A stretch of 64,000 nucleotides of DNA from Eledone cirrhosa (taxonomy: Eukaryota > Mollusca > Cephalopoda > Octopoda > Eledonidae), in contig OZ024747.1 in assembly GCA_964016885.1 (NCBI GenBank), positions 2,752,360 through 2,816,359 on the forward strand. Reading direction: 5' to 3'. The position numbers were made by a program, and so were the translations under genes. Shown one piece after another: positions 43,031-54,230 of this stretch. Within the stretch, counting starts at the first letter, position 1. Each line of letters opens with the position of its first letter. The notes beneath the pieces are model-generated. The model did no database searches and was not told where the DNA came from. It saw only the letters and a list, made by a program, of their open reading frames with translations.

Positions 43031-43232
43031 TGTATGTCGGCTGAAAAGTTCTTAAGTTGACCAAGACACTCTCATGGAATGACAAAATGAGGTTTATTTT
43101 TCAACATAGTCCCTGGACAGAAACAATGTAGTTATTAAGGAGAAGAGTTGAAATTAATGCATGCAAAATTTCACAGCTCTATCATCACTCCTTCATAGTC
43201 AGTCTATGAACTTTTCAGCTAACCCTCATATG
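43031..43232. mobile_element. mariner-type MITE, copy 1
   Basis: Inverted ends GTCGGCTGAAAAGTTCTTAAG and (minus strand) GGTTAGCTGAAAAGTTCATAG, with an interior matching 52485-52699 (TTATTTTTCAACATAGTCCC, AATGCATGCAAAATTTCACAG). GCTGAAAAGTTC-type ends with TA flanks are typical of mariner/Tc1 derivatives. No transposase is present. Confidence 0.75.
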
Positions 43233-44700
43233 TTTGCTCAATCTTGGCTGAGATGAGACTAAACAATGTGTTCATTTATGTTCTGCAAATGGAGGATTTA
43301 CAGAATTGTTAAAACGTTGGATGTGATGCTTTGTAATGTCTGTTGTATCTTTGTTGATTCTGAATCCAAACCTCATATCCTGTCACTGGAACAGTGATGA
43401 CAACTCTGCCAAATGTTACAACAGGCAGATAGTATCAGCAATAGAAAAAAAACAATGAAAACTTAGTTTTATTGGTTTGATCTGATAATTGGCTTTTTTC
43501 CTTACATTTCTGTTGAATAGTGAGCAATTCTGCATCAAATTAAGATATTTGTCTACCACGAAATATTGTTGGCACCTCTTGTGTAAGATTTGGCATGTTT
43601 TATGAAGGACCTTTATATTTTAATGTTATTGTCATCTATAATATGCTTTGAAAAATCTGTCACATTCTTCTTACATATGTTCTTAATAATGGCTTTTAAA
43701 TGGGCCTTCCATGACTTCTATATAATTTTGTTTTTCTTTACCACTGCTTGTTGTGATACAATAGATAATGCATTTTCTTAAACATTCTCCATTAAGTGGT
43801 CAGCTATTGGAATCTTTCCACTTACACAATTTTTGTTCTTTTTAAATATATTTCCATATATGGCATATAAATGCGACTAAACCCCACATGCACACACATC
43901 TATCTGTCTATCTATCTATCTATCTATCTATCAAACTATATATATATATATAAGTTAAAACAATGAAATAAAAAATCAAGTCATTAGATATATACTTTAC
44001 GATCGTTTCTAGGTGAAGATAATACATTGTAGCTATACTCCGTTACTGATCTGTGTAAGGTTAGTTACAAAATATCAGATAAAGAGAATATTTACTTACC
44101 AGCTGTTTTCAAAAGAAATAATAATTTTATTCAGAATTAGTAGTATGTTAGTATCATGTCCTTATTTGGAGGTAGTTGAAGAACTAACCAATCAAATTGT
44201 TTTTTCATATGGTGTTAAGATGAAAACTAATACACTTTAGTTGAGGTCATGACCCTTTGAAAGGAATGGTTGAATGGTGTTAATAGTAAAATTGGTATAA
44301 AAATCTATTAGGAGCAAAGGGATTGTCAAACTGATAGTTGAATGTATCTGGTATAGTGAAGTCTAAAAGGAATGTCAAAATAAATGGTGATTAGTGTTGT
44401 ATTGAGTTTTTAGGTGAATATAAATTAAGGTTATGGCTAGGAAAGATAGTATATTAAAAGATGAAAATTATAATAAGATAATGAAATACAGTAATGCGAT
44501 AATATACAACATAACCAACACAATATAGTACGGTGTGGTAAATTGCACTTAGTATAATACAGTATATGATACGCTCTAAAATACCATCAAGTATGTTTAT
44601 GTATAAATAATCAAACTCAGATAAATACATGTTGGCATAGTTAAAACACATAAATTTCATAGATTACAAAGTACATATATCCACACTATATATATAGAGA
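43233..44700. other. Unique AT-rich DNA
   Basis: Contains a (CTAT)n run at 43903-43934. Short open frames at 43590-43781 and 44013-44240 have no support. Confidence 0.4.
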
Positions 44701-44769
44701 GGTACAGTTATATTGATATCCAAAGAAAAATATACATACGCACAAATAGATGCAAACCTAAATACACAT

Positions 44770-44843
44770 TTACACATGTGCACATAATCATATACACACA
44801 TATCCATACATACCTATATCTACACATACACACCTATACCAAC

Positions 44844-44938
<95 letters not shown>

Positions 44939-45140
44939 CACACATATATATATATGTGTATGTACACTCCTCATACATGTACACACACTCATATATAAAC
45001 ACTCATACACATATACTCACATATACACACACATAAACACACATATATATATATACACACATACACACACACATACATATACATATATATATATATACAT
45101 ATATACACATACATAAATATATATATACACACACATAAAT
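44770..45140. repeat. (TA)n/(CATA)n/(CA)n compound microsatellite
   Basis: Low-complexity tracts; the open frames on both strands are artefacts. Confidence 0.95.
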
Positions 45141-45333
45141 ATATTTCCATATCATAGATAGATATATATTTACTCATGCAATTACGGGTGGTTGGTACCT
45201 TGTTGCCTTTAGTCATTAACACATAAACCTGAGGAAGCTAAAACATTAAAAGGTAAAAAATAATCATGAATGCATATAATTAGGGGAAAGAGGTACTAAT
45301 AAATGTTACTCTATATAGAATTATAGTGAGTTG

Positions 45334-45969
45334 CTATTTAGAATATTTAATTAGGTTATAGTATTTAAATGTTCTTCGTATACGGTAATTACAAACTATG
45401 ATCAGTTCCTGCCTTCTATTTAATAAATCGTCCTTAGATTTAGTAATTTCCAAGATCTCCCCTGAACATAATCTGCATTCCCTCCTGTTCCCAAGATATG
45501 GAGTTCTTTGTAGAATGGTGTTCCACGATAACTTGAAATCTATTTTGTTGAAACTACTAGGGTGTGCGTAAAATCTTTTCTTAAATGTGTTTGATGTAGA
45601 TCCTATATATGTTTTGTTGGAGTCTGTAGTAGACACAGTGCATTTATATATTACATTATTAATCAAACATTTGCCATTTAAGGGGCAAATGCTTCTATTT
45701 CTGCAATTACAGCCATACGTAAGATGGTTGTTGGGGGTGCCTATACTATTCTCATTAATCCTTGAGCTATTTCTATTGTAATTAATGATAGCAGGAGAAT
45801 GAAGGTTGCTTTGTGGGTGGTTTGGTGCTAGGGTTGTATTGTGATTTTGTGTTCTGTTGTTTTTATGTTGGTGATTTGGGTGGTTGTGTTTTCTAGGTTG
45901 AAGGATTGTATTATTTGTCTTTTTAAAAGGTGCAGTCCTATTTAAATTATGTTGTGGTAGTGTAGTCAT
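45334..45969 (-). pseudogene. Penelope-like GIY-YIG endonuclease domain
   Basis: 211 codons. After an Asn/His/Pro-rich leader there is a CNCRNRSICPLNGKC Cys cluster, then NVIYKCTV and KTYIGSTSNTFKKRFYAH, which supply the IY..YIG strand pair and the conserved Arg and His. CRLCSGEILEITKSKDDLLN and RRQELI follow. In typical members a segment with T-E-L-S-x-x-I-W, carrying the catalytic Glu, lies between the HPSSF region and the F-K-L-S-W stretch; here the two are nearly joined (SFNKIDFKLSW), so about 15-20 residues including the Glu seem to be deleted. That is judged from memory of the family. If correct, the domain is inactive. Confidence 0.82.
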
Positions 45970-45975
45970 ATTATT

Positions 45976-46358
45976 TTAAAGTTTATAAATGTTGTAGTTG
46001 CTTATTTTTTGCTGGAGATTGCTTGATGTAGAGTATGAGAATTGAACAGTATATTTGTTAAATATTTGGTGGTACCTGTGGTTTGGTGGAAAATGTTTAT
46101 GTAGAATTTTTGGGGGATTTGTCCAATAGTTTGCAGGTTGAAGGGTGCGTTGTACCATGTTATGTTTCTTTTGCAGTTTTTAGTTAAGTTCTTATTACCA
46201 CTTATATTATTGTGTTGTGTTCTAGAAGAATTCCTATGGTTAGTATCCTTATTTGTGGAATTTAGTAAATTACCGTGGTTGTATTTGGTGTTATTATTGG
46301 GTAGATTATGAGATTTTGACTGGTTGGTATTCCTATGTGGGTTGATAACATTGGTCAT
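45976..46358 (-). pseudogene. Penelope-like linker region, frameshifted
   Basis: Frame 1 (46358 downward) gives KNCKRNITWYNAPFNLQTIG. Frame 2 continues with LHKHFPPNHRYHQIFNKYTV and SNLQQKISNYNIYKL. Together they reproduce the segment that usually links reverse transcriptase to endonuclease in this class; a one-base indel near 46120 splits it. Confidence 0.75.
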
Positions 46359-46372
46359 AGATCTATGACCAA

Positions 46373-47205
46373 TGATCTATGATCATATGAAAGAGTAAAG
46401 ATGTGAAACACTGAGTTACAAAAATTAAAGGTTCAGCGTTAATGAATGTATTTTATTAATCTTTTCTTCCAGTATAGAATAATATTTGTAAAACCTTAAC
46501 ATCTCATAAAAAATCTCATTACTCCACACACAACCTAAACAAATATGCCAGGCCTTAAGTTTAGAAATAAAAGCTAAAGATGAACCATTCTTTCCAGCAA
46601 ACTTCGATGTGTCATTATAACAGTTGTTGCCTTTACATCTGAAAATGGATATGCTTTAAAAATAAAATAATAATACCCAAGACAGGGGAAAACAGTTTCT
46701 AAATAATTCATTCCAAACAATAATTATTTGGTAGAATAATACAGAAGATATTTTATATTGAATAAAATCCAATGAAAACAAATTACTCATGTGGGGGATG
46801 ATCATTGCTTTATAACATTTCCCACTAACTTTGATTTTAATGGCTGGATAAGCATTTTATAATTAATTAGTTTGAAAACAGTCATTCGAATGAAGTGATA
46901 AACATCAATCAATCTCATGTCTATAATTCACCTGAATTCATAATTTTAAAAATTTAACCTCTTAAATGGTAATATGAATTATTTTGAATAAAACTACCTC
47001 ACTCTCTAAGAAAAAAGACATATATAATGAAGTAATATTGTGATAATATATTCCAATATCTAAATAGTTGTCCCTGTATGTATTTAAAGACAAACAAATA
47101 TAAATAAATAGGAAAACTAATATTAAGAAAAAAGACAAAACAAAGTATTTCACATTTAAACCGATATAAGTTGGTCCAATATGTCATGACTTATATATAT
47201 GTTTA
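46373..47205. other. Unique AT-rich DNA
   Basis: Nothing recognised. Confidence 0.4.
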
Positions 47206-47410
47206 TTATTATTATTATTAGCAGAAATGGTAGAGCATCAGACATCATGCTTATAGCCCTTTACATTCTGAGTTCAAATCTGCCAAGGTTAGCTTTGCCT
47301 TTCATCCTTTGGAGGGCCAATAAAATAAGTACCAGTAATGCACTGGAGTGTATTTAATTGACTTTCCGCTCCCCCAAAATTGCTGGCCTTGTGCCTAAAT
47401 CAGAAACCAT
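47206..47410 (+). mobile_element. SINE S1, long subtype
   Basis: An ATT run (47203-47220) precedes a head AGCAGAAATGGTAGAGCATC. The body has the long-subtype insert TATTTAATTGACTTTCCGC and the tail GGCCTTGTGCCTAAATCAGAAACC. A 10-bp gap in the head is visible. Confidence 0.88.
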
Positions 47411-48265
47411 TATTATCATTTTGTTTCTTTTCTGGTTAAGGTTGACTTATACCTACTTTTCTATGCTAGGATAAATGGAACAGTTTTTGCCAATTTGGAT
47501 ATTTGCCTATTATTGGAGAAATTTTTTTAAAACAGATATTTCCCCTTCCTACTGCTAACCAAATGTTTATGGTATTGATGTTGGTGTGTAGCGGGGGATG
47601 GGGACATCATCACTTAAGCAGAGTGAAGAATGCAGAATAATTTATGTTGCTTAGGGACATAGTGTCATGGCTATAACAAGCTTTGAACTCATAATTATTT
47701 AGTCAGTAGTCGACCACTTAGAAATTACAGCTGCTAAGACTCAGTTACTGCTGGCAATTATTAGTTATAAATTCAAGTTTGACGTGAATTGTCTGCAAAA
47801 TGTCTTATTCAAATTGTTAAAAAAAGCTCTAAACTTTTTCCAACAAAGAAAACAAAAAAAAAGAAAATGCAAATCTTTAAGGAACTTTTTAGCAATTTTT
47901 TTCTAAATCATTATTATTCTACTTGTCATTTAAACATTAAAATATTTAGTATTTCGTTTTCCTGGTGAGCAAAATGTAAAATAATGGTAAAATAACGGTA
48001 AAACGGTGTAGCAAAACACTATTCCTAGTCATATGAATAAATTTAAGTTGAATAAATGTTGGTTGCTAGAGAACTAGGCTTTTGTGGTTTCTGTTTAGCC
48101 CTAGGTCTTCTCCAATAGAACAGATCTATTAAAAAATATTCTAACTATGCCATTCCATTTGTTATAGCACTGAGCATTTGCTATGGTTGTTGCTTAGTCT
48201 TAGGTTTTACCCAATTGAGCAAATTTATATCAAAAGCATTCAAGATGTAACTATTCAATATTATA
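47411..48265. other. Unique AT-rich DNA
   Basis: Nothing recognised. Confidence 0.4.
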
Positions 48266-48269
48266 GTAG

Positions 48270-48451
48270 ATTGGCAGTATTGGTAGAGGGTCGGACGCCA
48301 TGCTTTGAAGCATTGAGTTACCTCCCTTTATGATCTGAGTTCAAATCCTGCCGAGGTTAACTTTGCCTTTCATCCTTACGGGGTCGATAAAATAAAGTAC
48401 CAGTAATACACTGGATTAATTGCTGGCCTTGTGCCAAAAGTAGAAACAATT
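48270..48451 (+). mobile_element. SINE S1, short subtype, full length
   Basis: From TTGGCAGTATTGGTAGAGGG to GTGCCAAAAGTAGAAACAATTAT with both internal promoter boxes recognisable. Confidence 0.93.
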
Positions 48452-48491
48452 ATATTATCTATTGCATCCTGTTTTTTTTAAAGATCATGAT

Positions 48492-48717
48492 TTAACCCCT
48501 TAGCATTTACATTACTCTATATTTACTATTGCATTTTCATGGTAAACACTTTATTTCACATAATTATCTCACATAATATCGAATCTACGAAATTTTGATA
48601 TCTATTTTGAGGACAATACATTAACATAAATATGGGCAGCTGATTATGGCCGGTTTGAACAGAAAAAGTTGAGAGAATTCTGGACTGATACAGCTGCTTT
48701 AAATGCTAAAGGGTTCG
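48492..48717 (+). mobile_element. piggyBac-like MITE M1, copy b
   Basis: Begins TTAACCCCTTAGCATTTACA and ends TTTAAATGCTAAAGGGTT. The right TTAA is mutated to TTCG. The interior matches 61432-61664. Confidence 0.8.
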
Positions 48718-49489
48718 AGATTTGGCTGTGTTCTCTGTAAAACCTGTGTAAAGGCTCCCTTAAGTGGCTTGTGCTAAACTAGGTTGTCTGATAAAATGCT
48801 TAAACAAAATTATTATGATTTTATAGACCCTTTATATAGAACAACCTAGAAATGCCACTGGGTTAGATGAACTAAACTAAAAGAAAAAAAGTTAAGTTAG
48901 AAATCAATTTGTCAACACATACACTCACACAAACAAACAAAGACCAATGCAAACACACAAAAACACATATCTGTCAACATATTTAAACTACATCATCATT
49001 CATCATTATTAATGGTTTTATGTCTATTTTTATCATGATAGTAGCACTTGGAGAGTTCTTCAAACTCTACCATCAGATTTATAATGACATCTGCCGTTGT
49101 ATTTCACCAGTTCCCTTGTCAGGTGGTGTTTCTTAACTCAAGCACTAGTCTAAATCTTCCACTACCATCTGTGTGTGTGTCTGTGAGTGAGTGTTTGTGT
49201 ATGAAAATGTGTATTTGTCTGTGTAAGTGTGTCTGCAAGTTTTTCAGTGAGTATGAAAGTGTATAATGTTTTAGCCTCCTCTTCACTATTTATTCCAATC
49301 ATGGTAGCAGCAATCTTTCATCACAATATTTTTCTTAAATAAACATTTTTTTTCAAGATTTCTCTTCCCATAGGAGGGTAATCTGGAAACAGGTGAGTTT
49401 TTTGTTGGTTTCCTAATCACCCTAATCACCACATAGAGGATGTGAAATATCTACTCTCTCTCTACAATTAATTATAAGTAATTATAATA
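48718..49489. other. Mostly unique DNA with a LINE-tail stub and TG patch
   Basis: CATCATTCATCATTATTAATGG..TTTTATGTC at about 48994-49045 resembles a decayed minus-strand LINE terminus. TG/TCTG-rich sequence lies at 49169-49270. Confidence 0.45.
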
Positions 49490-49668
49490 ATTGTTTCTAC
49501 TTTTGGCACAAGGCCAGCAATTACCCTAGTTTATTACTGGTACTTTATTTTATCGACCCCGTAAGGATGAAAGGCAAAGTTGACCTCACCAGCATTTGAA
49601 CTCAGAACATAAAGGGCCATAACTATGCAGTAAAGAATAGTGTGTGATGCTCTACTGATACTGCCAAT
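49490..49668 (-). mobile_element. SINE S1, full length
   Basis: Minus-strand copy from TTGTTTCTACTTTTGGCAC to CTACTGATACTGCCAATCC. Confidence 0.92.
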
Positions 49669-49910
49669 CCAACAAAGTATATATATTTTTATACTTTGGG
49701 AGGATCAGTCATGCTGCAAATAAAGATGTATATATAAATATAAATACATATACATATATATATATGTAAAAGGTAAACAGAAATAACAACACAATCAGTA
49801 CAGTATATGGAAGGGGTATATTAGGTTAACGCTTGATATAGCAGGAAGAGGGTCTTAACATTTCAGACGCTATGTGTGTATATATATACACACACATATA
49901 TATATATATA

Positions 49911-49962
49911 ATTGTTTCTACAATAGGCACAAGGCCAGCAATTATTCCAGTGTATTACTGGT
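49911..49962 (-). mobile_element. SINE S1 tail stub
   Basis: Only TTGTTTCTACAATAGGCACA through TGTATTACTGGTA remains. Confidence 0.85.
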
Positions 49963-50017
49963 ATATATAATAACTAACAAAAAGTTATCACTCTGCATGG
50001 CTGAATACAATATATGT

Positions 50018-50193
50018 AGTCTGAGTTATTCGAATATTAATAATAATATTGGATTCGTTTGCAGTTATGCAAACAGCTTCTTTTAAGCCATGTCAGTAGA
50101 ATGAGCTCCTCATTCTGACATTGCTTAAAAGAGGCTGTTTGCATAACTGCAAACGAATCCAATATTATTATTAATATTCGAATAACTCAGACT
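50018..50193. repeat. Near-perfect palindrome with 85-bp arms
   Basis: The arms (AGTCTGAGTTATTCGAATAT, ATTGGATTCGTTTGCAGTTA, TGCAAACAGC) meet at about 50105-50110 with almost no loop. Only two substitutions and a 3-base indel were seen. The GATTCGTTTGCA core recurs in the foldbacks at 5 kb and 52.9 kb. Confidence 0.95.
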
Positions 50194-50205
50194 ATATATA
50201 TATAT

Positions 50206-50400
50206 ATTGTTATAGTTTGGGAGGGTCAGGCTGCCAATAAAACACACACACACCTGTTGGTTTTCACTTCAATTTATTACAAATTTCTGGTTGGTTGGTC
50301 AATAACTGGATGGTTGTTTATTTATTATCAAAGCTCTTTCGTCACACATATGTGACCTCCTCAGTTACTGTATGTTAATTTAATAAGTAGGGAGTTCTGT
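50206..50400 (+). repeat. Dispersed repeat F2, copy 1
   Basis: TTGTTATAGTTTGGGAGGGT, ACACACCTGTTGGTTTTCAC and TCTTTCGTCACACATATGTG recur in the same order at 56345-56545. A stub of the start lies at 49690-49725. It is non-coding and the class is unknown. Confidence 0.8.
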
Positions 50401-51050
50401 TGACCAAAATCAACTGGAATATTCTTCAAAACCGATGGAGATCCTTTTTCTAAATATATTTTCTCTGTGGATTTTGAGTCTCTTACAGAATTGCTGAGGC
50501 TGCTATAAAGATACAATGATTAAGTGATGGAAGTGTTAAGCCAAATATGTAATGAATAAAATGTAGATATTGACATTGCTTTGCACATCTATTTGGTAAA
50601 AAGGGTTCACCCTATTATCTTAATGTATTCAGCTAGAATAGAAGCCACTTTTTGTTGCCCTGGTTAAGTGATTGCTATTACGAAGAGCATCTTGCACTAA
50701 AATATCTTCCTTCGTAAACAATATAAATATTCAAATTTGTAAATATGTTCACCTTGTGACAGCACAGAAATATTTGCTGTGAAAAAACACAAAAACTCTA
50801 AAGTCATATATATATATATACAAGACATGCATGTTATATAGAAATGATAACATTAGTCAAAGATGCATGAAATATTAAGCTCATCTTTTACTTTATATTT
50901 ATATAGCTTTTCTTGTTCAATTATTTCTGTTTCCTTACTAAAGGGTTATGTTTTTATTTTAAATCAATTTAATAGAAATATCTTTTACTTAAGCTTCTGG
51001 AATTTTCTAGAATATAGAAAAGCGATACATTCTAATGAGGTATAAACAAG
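50401..51050. other. Unique AT-rich DNA
   Basis: Nothing recognised. Confidence 0.4.
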
Positions 51051-51215
51051 TAATATATATATATATATATATATAATTAGTATTATATATATATATAATT
51101 AGTATTATATATATATATAATTAGTATTGTATATATACATATATATATATATATATAATTAGTATTATATATATATATATATAATAAGTATTATATATAT
51201 ATAATTACATTATGT
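51051..51215. repeat. 22-bp AT-rich tandem repeat
   Basis: ATAATTAGTATTATATATAT units at 51075, 51097 and 51119 (22-bp period), then stretched units at 51155 and about 51182. Confidence 0.92.
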
Positions 51216-51269
51216 AATTCTTTATTGGTCTGTAAATAATCTTTACAGATTATATCATTATATTTTTCT

Positions 51270-51570
51270 CTGTGTGTGTATGTGTGTGTATGTGTGTGTA
51301 TGTACATATGTCGGCATAAGTGTTTCTGTGTCTGTGAGTGCATGCAAATGCGTATGTCTCTCTGTATATGTGTGTGCATGTGCATGTTTGTGTGTATGTA
51401 TACATGAATGCATATGTGTTTGTGTATGTAAGGGCATATGTGTCTGCTTGTGTCTGTGTATGCATAAGTATGTGTGAGTGTGTATGTGTGTATGAGTGTG
51501 TGTATATATCTGTGTGTGTGTGAGTGTGTATGTGTGTATGAGTGTGTGTATATATCTGTGTGTGTGTGCA
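51270..51570. repeat. (TG)n array with variants
   Basis: Degenerate TG/TATG repeat. A unit of about 58 bp, GTGTGAGTGTGTATGTGTGT..ATATATCTG, is duplicated at 51474-51570. Confidence 0.93.
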
Positions 51571-51734
51571 GGTGTTTACCATTCTTGTAATATGGTTTGT
51601 CTAATTTCTCTTAATGGTTCACATGTTTGCTTTATGACTTCCTATCCTCCAACTTAAAAGATTGATCATTTAAATTTAAAGCATCCTACTCTTTTTGTTT
51701 TTAATGTTTCATTTCCCAACATGACACGGGATTC

Positions 51735-51757
51735 ATCTTCATCATCATCATCATTAT

Positions 51758-51800
<43 letters not shown>

Positions 51801-52250
51801 GTCATCATCATCGTCATCCTCATCATCATCATCATCGTCGTCGTCGTCATCATCATCGTCATCATCATCGTCATCATCATCACCATTATCATCATCATCA
51901 TCGTCATCTTTATCAACACCAGCCCCACCATTTTATGTCCATGTTCTTTGCTGACACAGACAGGATGTGTTGTCATGTTCTGGGACTAAATAGATCAGAT
52001 GACCACATCTTGGTCATACATTCTAGATTGGCATGGTTTCCAGAATGGGATGCTTTTTTATAACACCAACCAATTTACAGCATGTACTGGGTACATTTTA
52101 TTGTGACATCAGTGCTACCAGTTTACAGAGTGGGCTGGGTGCATTTTAGCATAGTATCTGCACTAGCACATTACAGGGTGAGCGGGGTGCATTTTATTGT
52201 GGTACCTGCACCACCACATGCTGAGTGCAGTAGGTGTGATAGGAAGCAGA
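51735..52250 (-). mobile_element. RTE-like LINE 3' UTR with long GAT tail
   Basis: A TCA/TCG trinucleotide block at 51737-51911 is the minus-strand GAT tail. Next come ATTTTATGTCCATG and ATAACACCAACCAATTTACAG, then three repeats of a 48-bp-type unit (TGGGTACATTTTATTGTGAC and relatives, 52082-52225). The CATGCTAGCATGG signature is decayed. Confidence 0.8.
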
Positions 52251-52484
52251 TGAAAGCATGGTAGAAGTGACAATCCCCACCTAGCCAGGAATCAGAGTGC
52301 TAGAAATAGCAGTTATATGTTCTCAACGAGTGAGGGAGTCAGAAATAGCAGTTACATGTGCTTGCTGAGAGAGCCATCACTGTGAGATGGAAGGAGATAA
52401 AGTGTGAGAACAGGTGCCATAGTCTTCAAGAGATAGAGAAATTGGCAGTTTTGTGTGGAGTATGGTAAGAAACAATGTAGTTGT

Positions 52485-52699
52485 TATATGAGGATCCGCT
52501 GAAAAGTTCATAAACTGACAAAGATACTTTCATGGAATAACCAAACAAAGTTTATTTTTCAACATAGTCCCCTGGAAAGAAACAATTCAATATTTTAATA
52601 AGAGATGAAATGAATGCATGCAAAATTTCACAGATTTCATAGTTTTAGCATCACTCTTTTATAGTCAGCCTATGAACTTTTCAGCTGAACCTCGTATAT
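52485..52699. mobile_element. mariner-type MITE, copy 2
   Basis: Ends TATGAGGATCCGCTGAAAAG and, inverted, TACGAGGTTCAGCTGAAAAG, each beside TA. The interior matches 43031-43232. It has no coding capacity. Confidence 0.8.
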
Positions 52700-52837
52700 A
52701 ATACTCAATAAATAAATAATAAATTTTGTCCAGTTCTTTAATTTATCTCTTCTTTATTAATCTTGTACATCGAAATAATTCTAAACACAAACATTGTAAA
52801 TTAGAAAATTAAAATCATCAGTTGAACCAATAAGATA

Positions 52838-53360
52838 TCTATAAGTTTGTTTCATATAACTTAACTAGAAAATTAAACATTTGTGAGTTTTATATCAAAT
52901 AGTAATAATATTATTATAATAACATTAATATTTGATTTGTTTGCAAGCAAACAGTGTTATAATGCCACCTGTTTTAGATGATAATCGTCATTCTTATAGA
53001 GAGACAATCGAAAATTGTTTCGAGGTTATTGCCCCTTGTCAAGATTCTGTATCTCCTTTTCTGCTCCACACTAGAACACATGGTGTTATCAGGCTTTCAA
53101 ATGAATTGAATATTAATAATATTGTTATATAATTATTATTATTGAATTGGCAGTATCGTTAGAGGGTCGAACGCCATGCTTTCCAACATAGTTACATCCC
53201 TTTACGATCTGAGTCCAAATCCCGTCAAGGTGAACTTTGCCTTTCATCCTTACAGGGTCAATAAAATAAAGTACCAGTAATACACTGGGATAATTGCTGG
53301 TCTTGTGCCAAAAGTAGAAACAATTATTATTTGATATAAAACTCGCAAATACATTTACGT
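52838..53360. mobile_element. Foldback element F3 interrupted by a SINE
   Basis: Terminal inverted sequences ATTTGTGAGTTTTATATCAA (52839) and its inverse near 53329-53352 enclose a decayed palindrome (AATATTTGATTTGTTTGCAA). A segment at 52980-53065 equals 5255-5345 inverted. A SINE sits at 53146-53325. Confidence 0.7.
53146..53325 (+). mobile_element. SINE S1, short subtype, full length
   Basis: From TTGGCAGTATCGTTAGAGGG to GTGCCAAAAGTAGAAACAATTATT. It is followed by the same ATTTGATATAAAACTCGC as the SINE at 5411, so both sit at the same site of one element family. Confidence 0.93.
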
Positions 53361-53705
53361 ATCCACTGTGTTGGAGCAAAGACAAATTTTGTTGTCTTTT
53401 TTAAGCTATAAACATTTGATTAGAAATTTAAAAAAAACTGAAATTTTAGAAACTGAGACTTCGCTGCTTTAGTTCTCTGGTGTTCTCCCATAGATGATTT
53501 TGAAAATTGAAATTACAATTAAAAATTAGATGCCAGCATAATTAACTAAGTAAGGTCTTGAAATTTTTAATTAAAGGACAATAATTTATAGTTTGAGCAA
53601 AGTAATTAATTACTGAAATAACAATTTCATTAAAAGGCTTGACTTGAGTGAATATAAATATTTTTTTATTTTCTGTTTCAAAATGAAATTATTTAGGGTT
53701 CAAAA
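53361..53705. other. Unique AT-rich DNA
   Basis: Nothing recognised. Confidence 0.4.
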
Positions 53706-53718
53706 TAATCACAATATT

Positions 53719-53932
53719 CACGACGATGATGATGTTGATGGTGGTGATGATGGTGGTGATGATGATGATGTTGGTGGTGATGATAGGATGGTGGTGATGG
53801 TGGTGATGATGATGGTGATGGTGGTGGCAGTGGTGGTGATAGGATGGTGGTGATGGTGGTGATGATGATGGTGATGTTGGTGGTGATGATAGGATGGTGA
53901 TGATGTTGATGGAGATGATGATATAATGATAA
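53719..53932. repeat. (GAT/GGT)n minisatellite
   Basis: Trinucleotide mix GATGGTGGT with a higher-order unit containing GATAGGATGGTGGTGATGG repeated three times. Asp/Gly and His-rich frames are artefacts. Confidence 0.95.
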
Positions 53933-54230
53933 TAACAACAATCCTTTATTGGCCACAAGAGCCCATATATGCAATACAAAATGTGTCATACAACAGGGTT
54001 ACAAGATATGTACACACACACACACACGTAATGTTATTTGGCCTGGTGACCACGTCTTGCTCATATGACCCATTTGGAGTGTGGTTTTCTATAGCTAGGT
54101 ACCCTTCCTAATGTTACCACAGTGTGTACTGGGTACTTTTTGTCATAGCACCAGTATGACCCCCTCCTAGTGTGTACTGGATACTTTTTGTCATAGCACC
54201 AGTATGACTGCTCAATATAATTTACTGGAT
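53933..54230 (-). mobile_element. LINE 3' end remnants
   Basis: 53933-54000 is a minus-strand terminus with CTTGTGGCCAATAAAGG, akin to the L3 family. 54029-54230 is a decayed RTE-like 3' UTR with two units of TGTGTACTGG..TACTTTTTGTCATAGC about 58 bp apart. Confidence 0.6.

Larger units (their letters stand above)
45185..46372 (-). mobile_element. Penelope-like retroelement, 3' part
   Basis: The minus strand carries an Asn-rich linker (NITWYNAPFNLQT, then KHFPPNHRYHQIFNKYTVQF) and a GIY-YIG-type endonuclease, the C-terminal layout of Penelope-like elements. The reverse transcriptase is absent; the 5' edge ends at a 22-bp palindrome (46351-46372). One frameshift near 46120 separates linker and endonuclease reading frames. 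The 3' side extends past the stop at 45334 to about 45185. Confidence 0.82.

Noticed and set aside
52082..52264. 60-codon frame with repeated WVHF units
   Set aside because: It reflects three tandem 48-bp-type units of an RTE-like 3' UTR.
53689..53989. His-rich and Asp/Gly-rich frames as metal-binding proteins
   Set aside because: They are readings of a GAT/GGT trinucleotide repeat.
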